This document shows, piece after piece, positions 53,076-61,864 of a stretch of DNA of 64,000 bases (positions are counted from its first letter, which is position 1; every line of letters starts with the position of its first letter). A program made the translations under genes and the position numbers. Source of the stretch: Thermodesulfobacteriota bacterium (GTDB taxonomy: Bacteria > Desulfobacterota > DSM-4660 > Desulfatiglandales > Desulfatiglandaceae); the NCBI GenBank assembly GCA_028278625.1, contig JANQDY010000258.1, positions 43,356-107,355 of the forward strand. The letters run 5' to 3'. Below the pieces are notes generated by a model. That model was given only the letters and a program-made list of their open reading frames with translations, was not told where the DNA came from and searched no databases.

Positions 53076-55226
53076 TCAGATCTTTTCCAGGGTTGTGTAG
53101 TCCATGTGCAGCAGTTTCTTCCCGGCGGTCTTAAAAAGGACCTCAATTTTATTTCCGGAATGGAATTTGGCGATGACACCCGCACCAAAAGCAGGATGCC
53201 TGACGCGATCTCCCGGTGCCAGGGGCTGGGGCGAATCTGCTGGTTCCGTAAACCCCTTCTGCTGGTACCAGCCGGGGCTTTGCCTGTTGACGACGAACCT
53301 TCCTTTTTTTCCGGATTCATGGTGATAGACATCCGGAGGAAGGGATGAAACGAACGGTGAAAGCCCCTGACCCGCACCGTAACCGGACCATTGTGGGGTT
53401 TCGGAGCCGGGATAGGAGATCATCAGATGGTCCTTGGCCCGTGTTGTTGCCACATACATGAGTCGGCGCTCTTCTTCCAGATCATCGGGGTTGTTGTATG
53501 CCCTGGCCGACGGGAATCTTCCGTCCACAGCCCAGATGACGAAGACCACCGGCCATTCGAGCCCTTTGGCTGAGTGCACCGTGGAGAGTGTCATTTTTTG
53601 ATGTTCACCCCCTCTGTCAATATCTTCGGTACTGGTGGGGGGATCCAGCACAAGGTCGTCCAGAAAAGCTCTCAGCCTGCCATATCGTTCCGCCATGGGT
53701 GACAGCTGTTCCAGTTCCTTTTCCCGTCTCGGGTAGTCGTCGTAGCGTTCCCTGAGCAGGGGGATATAATAGGTCATGACCTCTCTAACGGCCATGGCGG
53801 GTGTTAGGTGTTGCGGCGATAGGCGTTCAAGCAGATCGCCCAAGGGTTTTAGTCCTCCGTCTCTTTTGCCCAACCCGGGCCATTTGCGGAGCTCCCAGGG
53901 GGCAACCTGTTTTTCCTTCATCCAACGGATGATCTTCTGGCTTTTTCCCTGGCCGATATTCTTAACAAGTCTTAAGATCCGAAGCCAACTGACGGTTTCA
54001 TCATGATTGACAACCACTCGCATGTGCGCCAGAAAATCCTTGATATGGGCGGACTCAAGGAATTTGAAGCCCCCGTATTTTACATAAGGGATGCCTTGCC
54101 GTGTCAGTTCCGCCTCCAGATCGAAAGAATGGTAGGCGGCCCGGAAAAGGACGGCGAAGTCACTTAAGCTGGCGCCTTCACGCACAGCATTTTGTATGTA
54201 ACGGGACACGTAGGTGGCCTGTTCCTGTTCCGTATGCGTGTCGATGACTTTGGGCTTTGCGCCCCCCTGCCGGTTCGTGAACAGACATTTGGTATATTTA
54301 TCCCCGGCATGGGCCATCAGGGAGTTGGTGAGGGCTAAAATGGGTTGGGTGGAACGATAGTTCTGTTCCAGCTTGATGATCTTTGCATCGGGAAAGGCCT
54401 TTGGAAAATCGAGCATGTTTCTGAAATTGGCACCTCGAAAAGAATAGATTGACTGGGAATCATCACCCACCACCATGACATTTTGATGATCCCGGGCCAG
54501 CCATTTGACAATGTCCGCCTGAATACAATTGGTGTCTTGATATTCATCCACCATGACGTGGCTGTATCGTTCACCCAGTTCTTTTCGAACCGCACTGCTT
54601 TCCTCGAGCAGCTGCCTCAGCCGAATGATAAGATCGTCGTAATCCATGAGGTGATGGGTTCTCTTGTATTCGGCGTAGAGCATTCCCAGGGTTTGAATAT
54701 GGGGGGCCACTTCCATGAATTGCCCATATTCGTTCAGCATGAGTTCGCTAATGGGTTGCTCCAGGTTGGCGGCTTTACTGATAATATTGGCGATGGTGCC
54801 GCGCTTGGGAAACCTGGCCGGCTTCCCGTCCATTTTGAGATCGGGCACGAGACTTCGAAGAACCTCTTCCATGTCGGATCGATCAAGAATAGTGAAGCTG
54901 TTCCGGTAACCGAGTTCGGCGGCATGATTTCTCAAGACTTTAAGCGCCAGTGCATGGAAGGTGCCGCCTGAGACGAACCGGCATCTTTTGTCGGATAGTT
55001 CCGATGCCCGGTGCAACATCTCCTCTGCACTCTTTCGAGTGAATGTCAGCAGAAGGATGGCCTCCGGCGGAATGCCGCTTTCAACCAGCCGGGCCACCCG
55101 GTAAATGAGCGTGCGGGTTTTTCCGCTTCCCGCCCCCGCAATGACGAGGACCGGCCCTTTAAGGGTCATGACCGCTTTCAGCTGTTCGGGATTTAAGACA
55201 TCTTCGTAATTGATCTTTCGGGTCAA
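53076..55226 (-). CDS. UvrD/PcrA-type ATP-dependent DNA helicase
   Basis: A 716-residue superfamily 1A 3'-5' helicase for repair and replication restart. Motifs are: Q motif region YEDVLNPEQLKAV, I (P-loop) IAGAGSGKTRTLI, Ia LLTFTRKSAEEM, II MVDEYQDTN, III VVGDDSQSIYSFRGA, IV QNYRSTQPIL, and V/VI LSTVHSAKGLEWPVVF and EERRLMYVATTRAKDHL. The C-terminus has GDRVRHPAFGAGVIAKF, the PcrA-like Tudor fold that contacts RNA polymerase. The absence of RecBCD-like extensions makes it UvrD/PcrA or Rep-like. Confidence 0.94.
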   Translation of the reverse strand: MTRKINYEDVLNPEQLKAVMTLKGPVLVIAGAGSGKTRTLIYRVARLVESGIPPEAILLLTFTRKSAEEMLHRASELSDKRCRFVSGGTFHALALKVLRNHAAELGYRNSFTILDRSDMEEVLRSLVPDLKMDGKPARFPKRGTIANIISKAANLEQPISELMLNEYGQFMEVAPHIQTLGMLYAEYKRTHHLMDYDDLIIRLRQLLEESSAVRKELGERYSHVMVDEYQDTNCIQADIVKWLARDHQNVMVVGDDSQSIYSFRGANFRNMLDFPKAFPDAKIIKLEQNYRSTQPILALTNSLMAHAGDKYTKCLFTNRQGGAKPKVIDTHTEQEQATYVSRYIQNAVREGASLSDFAVLFRAAYHSFDLEAELTRQGIPYVKYGGFKFLESAHIKDFLAHMRVVVNHDETVSWLRILRLVKNIGQGKSQKIIRWMKEKQVAPWELRKWPGLGKRDGGLKPLGDLLERLSPQHLTPAMAVREVMTYYIPLLRERYDDYPRREKELEQLSPMAERYGRLRAFLDDLVLDPPTSTEDIDRGGEHQKMTLSTVHSAKGLEWPVVFVIWAVDGRFPSARAYNNPDDLEEERRLMYVATTRAKDHLMISYPGSETPQWSGYGAGQGLSPFVSSLPPDVYHHESGKKGRFVVNRQSPGWYQQKGFTEPADSPQPLAPGDRVRHPAFGAGVIAKFHSGNKIEVLFKTAGKKLLHMDYTTLEKI

Positions 55227-55295
55227 CGCACTAAATTCCTCTCTTCTTTTTGGGGTGAATGGGTCGTTGGTTTCATTGGATTCGTTATCCAGGGT

Positions 55296-56117
55296 TCAAA
55301 ACAGGAGCATCAGAAAGGGACTTGCTACCATCACGATCAAAGCGAGAAGCATAAGGAACGGCAGCAGAAACGCAATGATGATCTTTGAATAGGACGTATG
55401 ATGGATTTCGTGCAGCCCGATGATTTGAATGATCAGTTTCCAAACGGCGGCAATCCAGCTCCCGATAAAGGGGATGAGGTTCCAGACCAGCGCTGCCTGC
55501 GAATAGGCGACGACTCTGAAAGTGGACCCATAGCCTTCATTTCCTCCCCTTACGATCAGCAGCATGAGATGAAGGATGACGCTGTAGATGAGCATGTTGA
55601 GGATGACCGCCAGGGGGATTCCCACCATTAGAGTAAAAAATATCCAGATGCCGCTGAGATGTGTGAAAACGGCATCCCCAAATGGCAAAAAGCCAAAGGA
55701 GAAAAAAAGAACGGGCCAGAAAAAAGCGAGCATATCTCCGAAACCGCCAATCAGCAGACCAAAGGCCAGGGGCTCTCTGAACCCTTGGGCACGGCTTTGG
55801 GAACTGAACAAAAGGGCGGGTTGGAAAAGCGCTCTTTTGAAGGTGAGAAAGATGCTGCTGAAAAGTCCCAGGTCGTCTCTTCTCTCCCAAGGGCTCCCGC
55901 CCGTCTTCACCTCAGCACCGGCGGGTGGTTTCGGTCCATGGACCGTCGCCGTTTCAGATGGTTCTTCTCCGGCCGGATCATCCGGGTATGTGGCTTTTGG
56001 CAATGAAAATTTTTTCTGGCACCGGGGACAGATGGCCATTTTTGCGGCGGCGGGAATCTTTCTTTGGGGGACTTTTTTGCTGAAACGGCAATAGGGGCAG
56101 ACCAGTTCAACGCTCAC
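55296..56117 (-). CDS. Zinc-ribbon plus Yip1-like membrane protein
   Basis: A 273-residue protein with an N-terminal zinc ribbon (VCPYCRFSKKVPQRKI ... CPRCQKKFSLP; CxxC twice), a Pro/Glu-rich linker, and a C-terminal domain of five to six spans that resembles Yip1-family proteins (FREPLAFGLLIGGFGDMLAFFWPVLFF, MLIYSVILHLMLLIVRGG, VVAYSQAALVWNLIPFIGSWIAAVWKLIIQIIGLHEIHHT). Start GTG at 56117 follows AAGGAGC by 7 bases and overlaps the preceding gene by 4 bases (GTGA). Function is unknown; Yip-like proteins act in membrane trafficking or stress. Confidence 0.8.
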   Translation of the reverse strand: MSVELVCPYCRFSKKVPQRKIPAAAKMAICPRCQKKFSLPKATYPDDPAGEEPSETATVHGPKPPAGAEVKTGGSPWERRDDLGLFSSIFLTFKRALFQPALLFSSQSRAQGFREPLAFGLLIGGFGDMLAFFWPVLFFSFGFLPFGDAVFTHLSGIWIFFTLMVGIPLAVILNMLIYSVILHLMLLIVRGGNEGYGSTFRVVAYSQAALVWNLIPFIGSWIAAVWKLIIQIIGLHEIHHTSYSKIIIAFLLPFLMLLALIVMVASPFLMLLF

Positions 56118-56377
56118 TTTTTTTGCTCCTTCTGAAGCCTTGAAAGTGCTTTCTTGTCGGACCAGCGTTTGAGGCGACCCAACAGTCCACCGGGAGAAGA
56201 GCGATCCAGTGCTTCGCTTCTCAGTTGGAACCCTTCTTTTGTGTGAAGTGCCGTCCGCAGACATTCCTGCCGATCATCACACTCGAAGCATTCGGGAACG
56301 ATTTCCCTCAAGCCTTCTTTTCCCATGGGAAAGACATTGTCGAGGATTCCAAAGCAGTCTTTAGGGTTATGGTTCAT
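56114..56377 (-). CDS. Small Cys-containing protein, function unknown
   Basis: An 87-residue protein with CFGILDNVFPMGKEGLREIVPECFECDDRQECLRTAL, a pattern of Cys (one early, then C-x2-C and C after five more) that could bind metal. The C-terminus is rich in Lys and Arg. I do not recognise the family. The ATG at 56377 lacks a strong ribosome-binding site; a longer frame begins at a TTG (56443). It is directly upstream of the zinc-ribbon/Yip1 gene with a 4-base overlap, so the two are probably one unit. Confidence 0.6.
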   Translation of the reverse strand: MNHNPKDCFGILDNVFPMGKEGLREIVPECFECDDRQECLRTALHTKEGFQLRSEALDRSSPGGLLGRLKRWSDKKALSRLQKEQKK

Positions 56378-56569
56378 GATATTTGCGCAATCCGTACGCC
56401 TGACGGTTTCATTTGAATGATTTTGGGTTTCGATGGCCCGCAATATACACTATTACCCTGTGTGAATAAACCCTTATCATAAATCAGCAGATCGCGTGCC
56501 CGGAAGGGGGAGCGTACCTCTAATGTCGCCCAAAACGGTTTACACAAGGGCATATTGCGGGTAATTTCA

Positions 56570-56598
56570 TTGACATGGGAAATGTGAAAATCTATGAT
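56570..56598 (+). promoter_or_regulatory. Strong promoter overlapping the phosphatase start
   Basis: A consensus TTGACA (56570-56575) and TATGAT (56593-56598) are exactly 17 bases apart. The -10 box overlaps the first possible ATG (56594), so transcription would begin near 56603-56607, at the in-frame ATGs at 56603 and 56606. No Shine-Dalgarno site precedes any of these starts. This predicts a leaderless mRNA for the phosphatase and possibly the whole chemosensory operon. Confidence 0.6.
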
Positions 56599-57208
56599 TC
56601 AGATGATGGAAAGAATCAATAGAATATACCTTATAAGGCATGGTCAGATAAACGGCCATGAAAAGATGCCCATATTCGGCCAGACGGATGTGGACGTTAC
56701 CGAGATCGGTTTACTGCAGTTGGAAAGGGTTGCTGAACGGTTGCGGCTTGTGGAGCCCGGCGTTATATACGCAAGCGATCTCAAACGGTCAATGCGCGGC
56801 GCCACCCAGATAGGCGCCTACCACAATGTGCCGGTTCGTTTTTTGCCGGAACTTCGGGAAATGTATTTTGGGGAGTGGGAAGGATTTACGCTGTCCCAAG
56901 TCATCGAGGATTTTCCCCAAGAGGTTGAAAAACGCAAAAAAGATCTCGCGGGCTACGCGTGTCCGGGGGGAGGTGAGTCCATGTTCAGCTTGTCTGAAAG
57001 GGTCCTCCCCGCCTTTGAGCGAATTCGCGCCGAGCACTCCGGCGAAGACGTGATCATCGTGGCTCATGCCGGCGTTAACCGGGTAATTCTGGCACATGCC
57101 CTGGGGCTTGAGATGAGTTGTATCTTCAGATTTCAGCAGGATTTCGGATGCCTCAACATTATTGATTATTTCTCAGATTCGGTAGTGGTTCAATTGGTTA
57201 ACGGATAA
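56594..57208 (+). CDS. Histidine phosphatase family protein
   Basis: A 204-residue phosphoglycerate-mutase-fold phosphatase. The catalytic motif is IYLIRHGQING (RHG with the nucleophile His), then SDLKRSMRGATQI (second Arg), GEWEGF (proton-donor Glu) and VAHAGVNRVIL (second His). It resembles CobC/adenosylcobalamin phosphatase or fructose-2,6-bisphosphatase-like broad phosphatases; the substrate is unknown. The start is uncertain: an ATG at 56594 lies inside the -10 box of a strong promoter, so ATG 56603 or 56606 may be the true start of a leaderless mRNA. The stop overlaps the next start by 1 base. Confidence 0.88.
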   Translation: MIQMMERINRIYLIRHGQINGHEKMPIFGQTDVDVTEIGLLQLERVAERLRLVEPGVIYASDLKRSMRGATQIGAYHNVPVRFLPELREMYFGEWEGFTLSQVIEDFPQEVEKRKKDLAGYACPGGGESMFSLSERVLPAFERIRAEHSGEDVIIVAHAGVNRVILAHALGLEMSCIFRFQQDFGCLNIIDYFSDSVVVQLVNG

Positions 57209-59388
57209 TGAAAGATATTGGTAACCTGAAATCAGTGGCTGCGGAAGCCGTGAACGAAAATACTGTGCCGGTGCAAGGTGAATTCGAAGAGGTTTTGCAG
57301 CGGGCCGTGTCGTTAAGAGAGCTGGGCCTGTTTGACAAGGCGATGGTTGAATATGAAAGCCTTCTGAATACCGATTGTCTGCCTTCGAGAATCGTTCCGG
57401 GCATTGTGGCCTGCCTGATAAAGAAGCACTCCCCCTCCAAAGTCATCCAGAAGATCGATGAAACAATCCATGGACTGCGATTGAGCGATTTACGGATTGC
57501 GCAGATCAAATTCGTACTGGGACTGGAGAATGAGAGAAGGGGACATCAAGATCTTGCCCTCGAGATGTACAAAGCCGCCCTGCAGGCGGATCCCAGGAAC
57601 AAGAAAATTGAACAGAAGATCAAGCAGGTGGTCTCGAGCCTGTATTCGGGTTCCAGGTATGATTATCTGCTTCGAAACAAACGGGTGACCTCCGAGCAAT
57701 TAAGAAGAGCGCTTTCCCTTTCCAAGAAAAGCAAAAAGAGCGTTGAATATATCCTGATCGAACAATTCAATATACCCAAAAAGGAGGTTGGAAAATCCCT
57801 TTCCCTTTACTACAGATGTCCTTTTCGTTCCTTTGATCCAAAGACCGAAGTTCCCGTGGAACTGATCGGTAATTTGAAGAAATCCTTCCTGCTTCACGAT
57901 TCCTGGATCCCCATGAGTTGGGGAAAAGACGGTGTGGAGATTCTCATCGACGACCCCGGTGATCTTCGGAAAACGGGTCAGATCAGAGGATTGACCAAGA
58001 CCACCAAGATCAATTTTTCGGTGGGTATCAGGGAGGACATTGAAAAGTATGTTCTCCATTTTTTTGAAAAGAAGTCTGAGACCTCGGCGGAAGACATGAT
58101 CTCCGAACTGGATATGATCCCCGATATCGAGTTCGAAGAGGAGGACGATGATGATCTGGATCCGGAAGAAGAGCTCTTGAATGAGGAATCGAGCCAAGTG
58201 GTTCGATTGGTGGATCAGGTGATCATCAATGCCTACCGGAACGACGCATCGGATATTCATATTGAGCCGAGTCCCGAGACCCGAAAAACAGGCATCCGTT
58301 TTCGAATGGACGGGGTCTGTCAGGATTACGCCCAGGTACCCGAGCACATGGCCAGGGGGATTCTTTCGCGCCTTAAGATCATGGCCGGTCTGGATATTGC
58401 GGAAAGGCGATTGCCCCAGGATGGGAAAATCAAATTCAGGCGCAAGGGCATAAAACCCTTTGAGCTTCGCCTTGCAACGATTCCAACCGCCGGTGGGCGG
58501 GAAGATGCTGTTTTGCGGGTTCTGGCAAGCGCGGGTGCCATGGCTTTTTCCGACATGGGGCTGAACGAACGGAACATGAATATCATGGAACGGATCCTGG
58601 CCCAGCCCTACGGTATGATCCTGGTGGTGGGGCCCACCGGCTCGGGAAAGACCACGACCCTCCATTCCGCTTTAGGCCGCATCAATAGTCCCGGCATCAA
58701 GATCTGGACCGCCGAAGATCCCGTGGAAATTACCCAGATTGGCCTCAGGCAGGTTGAGGCAAAGCCGAAAATAGGTCTCGATTTCGCGAGAATCATGAGA
58801 TCGTTTTTGAGAGCGGACCCTGACGTGATTATGATCGGTGAGATGCGTGATTTTGAAACCGCCGCCATCGGCATTGAGGCATCCTTGACGGGCCATCTGG
58901 TTTTCTCTACGCTCCATACCAACAGTGCACCCGAAACCATCACCCGTTTGCTGGATATGGGTTTGAATCCTTTGAATTTTTCGGATTCCCTGCTGGGGGT
59001 TCTGGCCCAGCGCCTGCTCCGGAGACTCTGTCCCCAGTGCAAGAAGAAGTACCATCCGACCCTTGAGGAATTTGAGGAAATACGGTCTGAATACGGTGTC
59101 AAAGCTTTTGAGAACGCCGGGATCGAATATACACCCGATCTATTTCTCTATCGCCCCTGGAAGTGCGATGCCTGTTCAGGGACCGGCTATAAAGGGCGCA
59201 TGGGAATTCATGAGCTTTTGGAGGGTACACCGGAGATCAAGACGCTGATCAAGAAGAAGGCGAACTCGGATGAGATCTTCAGAGTGGGTGCGGATCAGGG
59301 AATGACAACCCTTAAGCAGGACGGTATTGTGAAAGCCTTTTCAGGTCTGACGGATATGAGTGAGGTGAGAAGGGTCTGTATTAATTGA
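57208..59388 (+). CDS. GspE/PilB-type secretion or pilus ATPase with N-terminal TPR-like extension
   Basis: A 726-residue type II/IV secretion-superfamily ATPase. The first about 130 residues look like a TPR-type helical repeat region (RELGLFDKAMVEYESLL; LALEMYKAALQADPRNKKIEQKI). Then an MshEN/T2SSE_N-like domain (about 145-290), an acidic linker (EEEDDDDLDPEEELLNEESS), and the ATPase with VVGPTGSGKTTTLHSAL (P-loop near 475), the aspartate box, VIMIGEMRDFETA and FSTLHTNSAPETITRLLDMG. A Cys-rich zinc module (CPQCKKK ... CDACSGTGYKG) lies near the C-terminus. Pilus or secretion partner genes are absent from the window. Confidence 0.9.
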   Translation: MKDIGNLKSVAAEAVNENTVPVQGEFEEVLQRAVSLRELGLFDKAMVEYESLLNTDCLPSRIVPGIVACLIKKHSPSKVIQKIDETIHGLRLSDLRIAQIKFVLGLENERRGHQDLALEMYKAALQADPRNKKIEQKIKQVVSSLYSGSRYDYLLRNKRVTSEQLRRALSLSKKSKKSVEYILIEQFNIPKKEVGKSLSLYYRCPFRSFDPKTEVPVELIGNLKKSFLLHDSWIPMSWGKDGVEILIDDPGDLRKTGQIRGLTKTTKINFSVGIREDIEKYVLHFFEKKSETSAEDMISELDMIPDIEFEEEDDDDLDPEEELLNEESSQVVRLVDQVIINAYRNDASDIHIEPSPETRKTGIRFRMDGVCQDYAQVPEHMARGILSRLKIMAGLDIAERRLPQDGKIKFRRKGIKPFELRLATIPTAGGREDAVLRVLASAGAMAFSDMGLNERNMNIMERILAQPYGMILVVGPTGSGKTTTLHSALGRINSPGIKIWTAEDPVEITQIGLRQVEAKPKIGLDFARIMRSFLRADPDVIMIGEMRDFETAAIGIEASLTGHLVFSTLHTNSAPETITRLLDMGLNPLNFSDSLLGVLAQRLLRRLCPQCKKKYHPTLEEFEEIRSEYGVKAFENAGIEYTPDLFLYRPWKCDACSGTGYKGRMGIHELLEGTPEIKTLIKKKANSDEIFRVGADQGMTTLKQDGIVKAFSGLTDMSEVRRVCIN

Positions 59389-59413
59389 GATTGGGCTGCG
59401 TGAGGTGTTCACC

Positions 59414-60208
59414 ATGGCAAAGAGAGCCTTGGTTGTTGATAACGACTTTTTCTTCGTGGAATTTCTGACTGAGCTTCTCGAAAAGAAGGGATACGAAGTG
59501 GTTAAGGCCTACGACGGGAAGGAGGGGGTCTCAAAGCTGGAACAGTCGGCCTATGACATCCTTATTGCCGATCTCATCATGCCCAAGATAGACGGTACCC
59601 AGTTGATCAAGTTTGCACGCAAAAAATGCCCCCCTGGCCGTCTCACCATTCTTGCCATTTCCGGCACCCTTATGGAGCAGATGGAAGAAGTCGACGGCAT
59701 CGGTGCCGATTACTGTATCGTCAAGGGGCCTCTCGAGGCCATGACCCAATATATCAGCGATTTACTGGATAACTTGGACGATCAGCATGAAAATGGTCGA
59801 GAGCAAAAAAAGATTATTGATCCCGGAACCCTATACCCCAGGCAGACCACCGCGGAACTGGTGGATGAACTGAATTTTCAGAAAGCGATCTTTAGTAGTG
59901 TCGGCGTCGGTATCATCGTTGTGGATCGGGATGCCCGCGTGATGAGTGCCAACGCCATGGCCCTTGACCTTCTAAAAAAGCCCTTGGAAGATGTCTTGAA
60001 TCTCAGAATAACCGATATTTTTCCCCAGGAATGCCGCGCCCGGTTGATCAAGGCGCTGAAGGAGGTGGCCAAGAACCTTCACCTGAAACACCATCGATTT
60101 TATTTGAAGTCCGATTCTGTGACACTGAAAATGGTCGTTTCAATGCTCAGAGCGATGGACAATGATCTGGATGGGTGGATCCTTGCAATGGAGGATTTAG
60201 ACACATGA
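59414..60208 (+). CDS. Response regulator with PAS output domain
   Basis: A 264-residue protein with an N-terminal receiver (RALVVDNDFFFVEFLTELLEKKGYEVVKAYDGKEG, phospho-Asp in DILIADLIMPKIDG, and the conserved Lys in the following strand region) and a C-terminal PAS domain (about 140-255; FQKAIFSSVGVGIIVVDRDARVMSANAMALDLL). No HTH, cyclase or kinase domain follows, so the output is probably by protein contact. It sits between the ATPase and the MCP gene: 25 bases after the ATPase stop, and its stop overlaps the MCP start by 4 bases. ATG at 59414 has GAGGTG upstream. Confidence 0.88.
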   Translation: MAKRALVVDNDFFFVEFLTELLEKKGYEVVKAYDGKEGVSKLEQSAYDILIADLIMPKIDGTQLIKFARKKCPPGRLTILAISGTLMEQMEEVDGIGADYCIVKGPLEAMTQYISDLLDNLDDQHENGREQKKIIDPGTLYPRQTTAELVDELNFQKAIFSSVGVGIIVVDRDARVMSANAMALDLLKKPLEDVLNLRITDIFPQECRARLIKALKEVAKNLHLKHHRFYLKSDSVTLKMVVSMLRAMDNDLDGWILAMEDLDT

Positions 60209-61467
60209 GCCGAACGAGCATCAGAAATAAACTTATCCTCAGTTTTCTCATCTTACTCTTGCTGCTGATGATGGTGGTTGCGGTCATCAATCGATTGACA
60301 GATGATTTCTATACGGCCCAGGCCATCTCCGTGGCGTTGGCCCTGGCGGCCGGCGCCGCTTTCGGCGGCTATTTTTCGAGATCGATCGTTCGCCGTTTGA
60401 ACAGCCTGAGTACGGTTGCCAGAGAGATCAGTCACGGAGATCTTTCAAAGGACATCCCTTTGGTGAGTCAGGATGAGATTCGTGATCTGGAAGAGGTTTT
60501 CGCCTCCATGGTGAAGGACCTGCGAACCATGATTTCGGAAATCAAGACCGTTGCAGCGCGTATGGAAAAGACCAACAAGGCGCTAAATGAACTTTCCAGG
60601 AGGGTTTTGGCCAGCAGCGAGGAAATAGATGCGTCGGCATTGGCCATCGCCAAAGGGTCGGAGCAGCAGACCGTGATCGTCCAAAAGACTTCTTTGATCA
60701 TCAATAACAGTGTTGACCAGATGGACGCGGCGGGTCGCCAGTCCGCCCAGACGGTTTCCAAAATCAATGAAGCGCTTTTAAAAACGGGAAGCGGCGAAGC
60801 AAAGGCCCGGGAAACCCTTAAATATCTTGACAACGTTCTGAAACAGATCGTGGAAAACGCACAACCCATTTACAGACTGAGTAACAAGGTGGAGAAAATC
60901 AGGATGGTGATGCATGTCATGGACGAAGTGGCCCAGAAAACGGAGTTGTTGTCCCTGAATGCCTCCATTGAAGCCACCCGTGCCGGTGAGATGGGAAAAG
61001 GGTTTGCATTGGTGGCCAACGAAATACGGAGCATGGCGGAAAACTCCAAGCAGTCTTCCCAGGAGATCGCCAGAATCGTGGACGACATATTTCAAGATAA
61101 TAAGGCGGTGATCGGCGCCCTCAGAAAAAGCGAAACAGACGTGGAAAAGGGGCGAAACATCATCACGGGGATGGTGGACACTTTCAAGGAAATGGTTTCA
61201 GGCGTCAAAGAAATATCATCGGAGGTGAAAGCCGTTGAGAAGGCGACTCTGGACCAGGTGAAAGAAATAAGGGGGCTTCTCACCCATTTTGAAACGCTTT
61301 CGCGGCTGGCTCAGGAAAACTTCGTGTCCACACAGCGGACAACGGTCGGGACCCGCAATCAGAAAGAGGGAATGCAAAAAATTGTCGAATTGATGCGGTC
61401 TTTAAATGCGCTTTCAGAGAAGATGATGACCTCTCAGCGGCGCTTCAGGCTTCGTGGAGACCACTAG
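60205..61467 (+). CDS. Methyl-accepting chemotaxis-like protein without periplasmic domain
   Basis: A 420-residue receptor. Two spans (about 10-30 and 40-58) are joined by a very short loop, so there is no extracytoplasmic sensor domain. A HAMP domain follows (RLNSLSTVAREISHGDLSKDIPLVSQDEIRDLEEVFASM), then the signalling coiled coil with the tip LLSLNASIEATRAGEMGKGFALVANEIRSMAENS, a diverged form of the usual E-x-ALNAAIEAARAGE-x-GRGFAVVA motif. It keeps the E and RAGE contacts with CheA/CheW. Overlaps the REC-PAS gene by 4 bases and the CheW-like gene by 14 if GTG 61454 is used. Confidence 0.9.
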   Translation: MSRTSIRNKLILSFLILLLLLMMVVAVINRLTDDFYTAQAISVALALAAGAAFGGYFSRSIVRRLNSLSTVAREISHGDLSKDIPLVSQDEIRDLEEVFASMVKDLRTMISEIKTVAARMEKTNKALNELSRRVLASSEEIDASALAIAKGSEQQTVIVQKTSLIINNSVDQMDAAGRQSAQTVSKINEALLKTGSGEAKARETLKYLDNVLKQIVENAQPIYRLSNKVEKIRMVMHVMDEVAQKTELLSLNASIEATRAGEMGKGFALVANEIRSMAENSKQSSQEIARIVDDIFQDNKAVIGALRKSETDVEKGRNIITGMVDTFKEMVSGVKEISSEVKAVEKATLDQVKEIRGLLTHFETLSRLAQENFVSTQRTTVGTRNQKEGMQKIVELMRSLNALSEKMMTSQRRFRLRGDH

Positions 61468-61864
61468 AGGGATGGATATCTTTATCTTCGAAGCCGCGGG
61501 GCACTACATCGCCATTGAGGCCAAATACATTTACCGCGTAGCGGATAGTGTGAATATCGTGCCCGTACCGCTCATGCCGCCATGTTACGAAGGTCTTCTC
61601 TATTACAGGGGGGATCTTTTTGACGTCATCGATATGGGGCGTCTCATGGAAGCGAACGCTGCGCTTTTTCACGATGAACCCTGTATCATACTCATCAAAT
61701 GGAATTCCCGGAAGCTCGGTTTGATTCCGGACAGGATCGTCGGCATGAAGTGGGTGGAACAAGAGGAAGGTGCCATCGTTGTCGACAAAACGGGGAACAC
61801 GGCCAGGTTGATGACGCCGGACAATATCTGGAAAAAACTCGCGGGATTGTCCCATGGATCTTGA
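61454..61864 (+). CDS. CheW-like coupling protein
   Basis: A 136-residue (or 130-residue) CheW-domain protein. The pattern IFIFEAAGHYIAIEAKYIYRVADSVNIVPVPLMPPCYEGLLYYRGDLFDVIDMGRLM matches the first beta barrel of CheW, including a YYRGDLFDVIDM segment like the RG-x-x-(I/V)-x-V-(I/V)-(D/N)-L motif, and the second barrel reads EPCIILIKWNSRKLGLIPDRIVGM. It should link the MCP to CheA. GTG at 61454 allows overlap with the MCP gene; ATG at 61472 is the alternative but lies too close to its only candidate ribosome-binding site. It overlaps CheA by 11 bases. Confidence 0.82.
   Translation: METTRGMDIFIFEAAGHYIAIEAKYIYRVADSVNIVPVPLMPPCYEGLLYYRGDLFDVIDMGRLMEANAALFHDEPCIILIKWNSRKLGLIPDRIVGMKWVEQEEGAIVVDKTGNTARLMTPDNIWKKLAGLSHGS

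Noticed and set aside
56461..56593. tRNA or small RNA gene in the gap before the phosphatase
   Set aside because: No cloverleaf pairing or T-loop consensus was found; the only clear element is the promoter.
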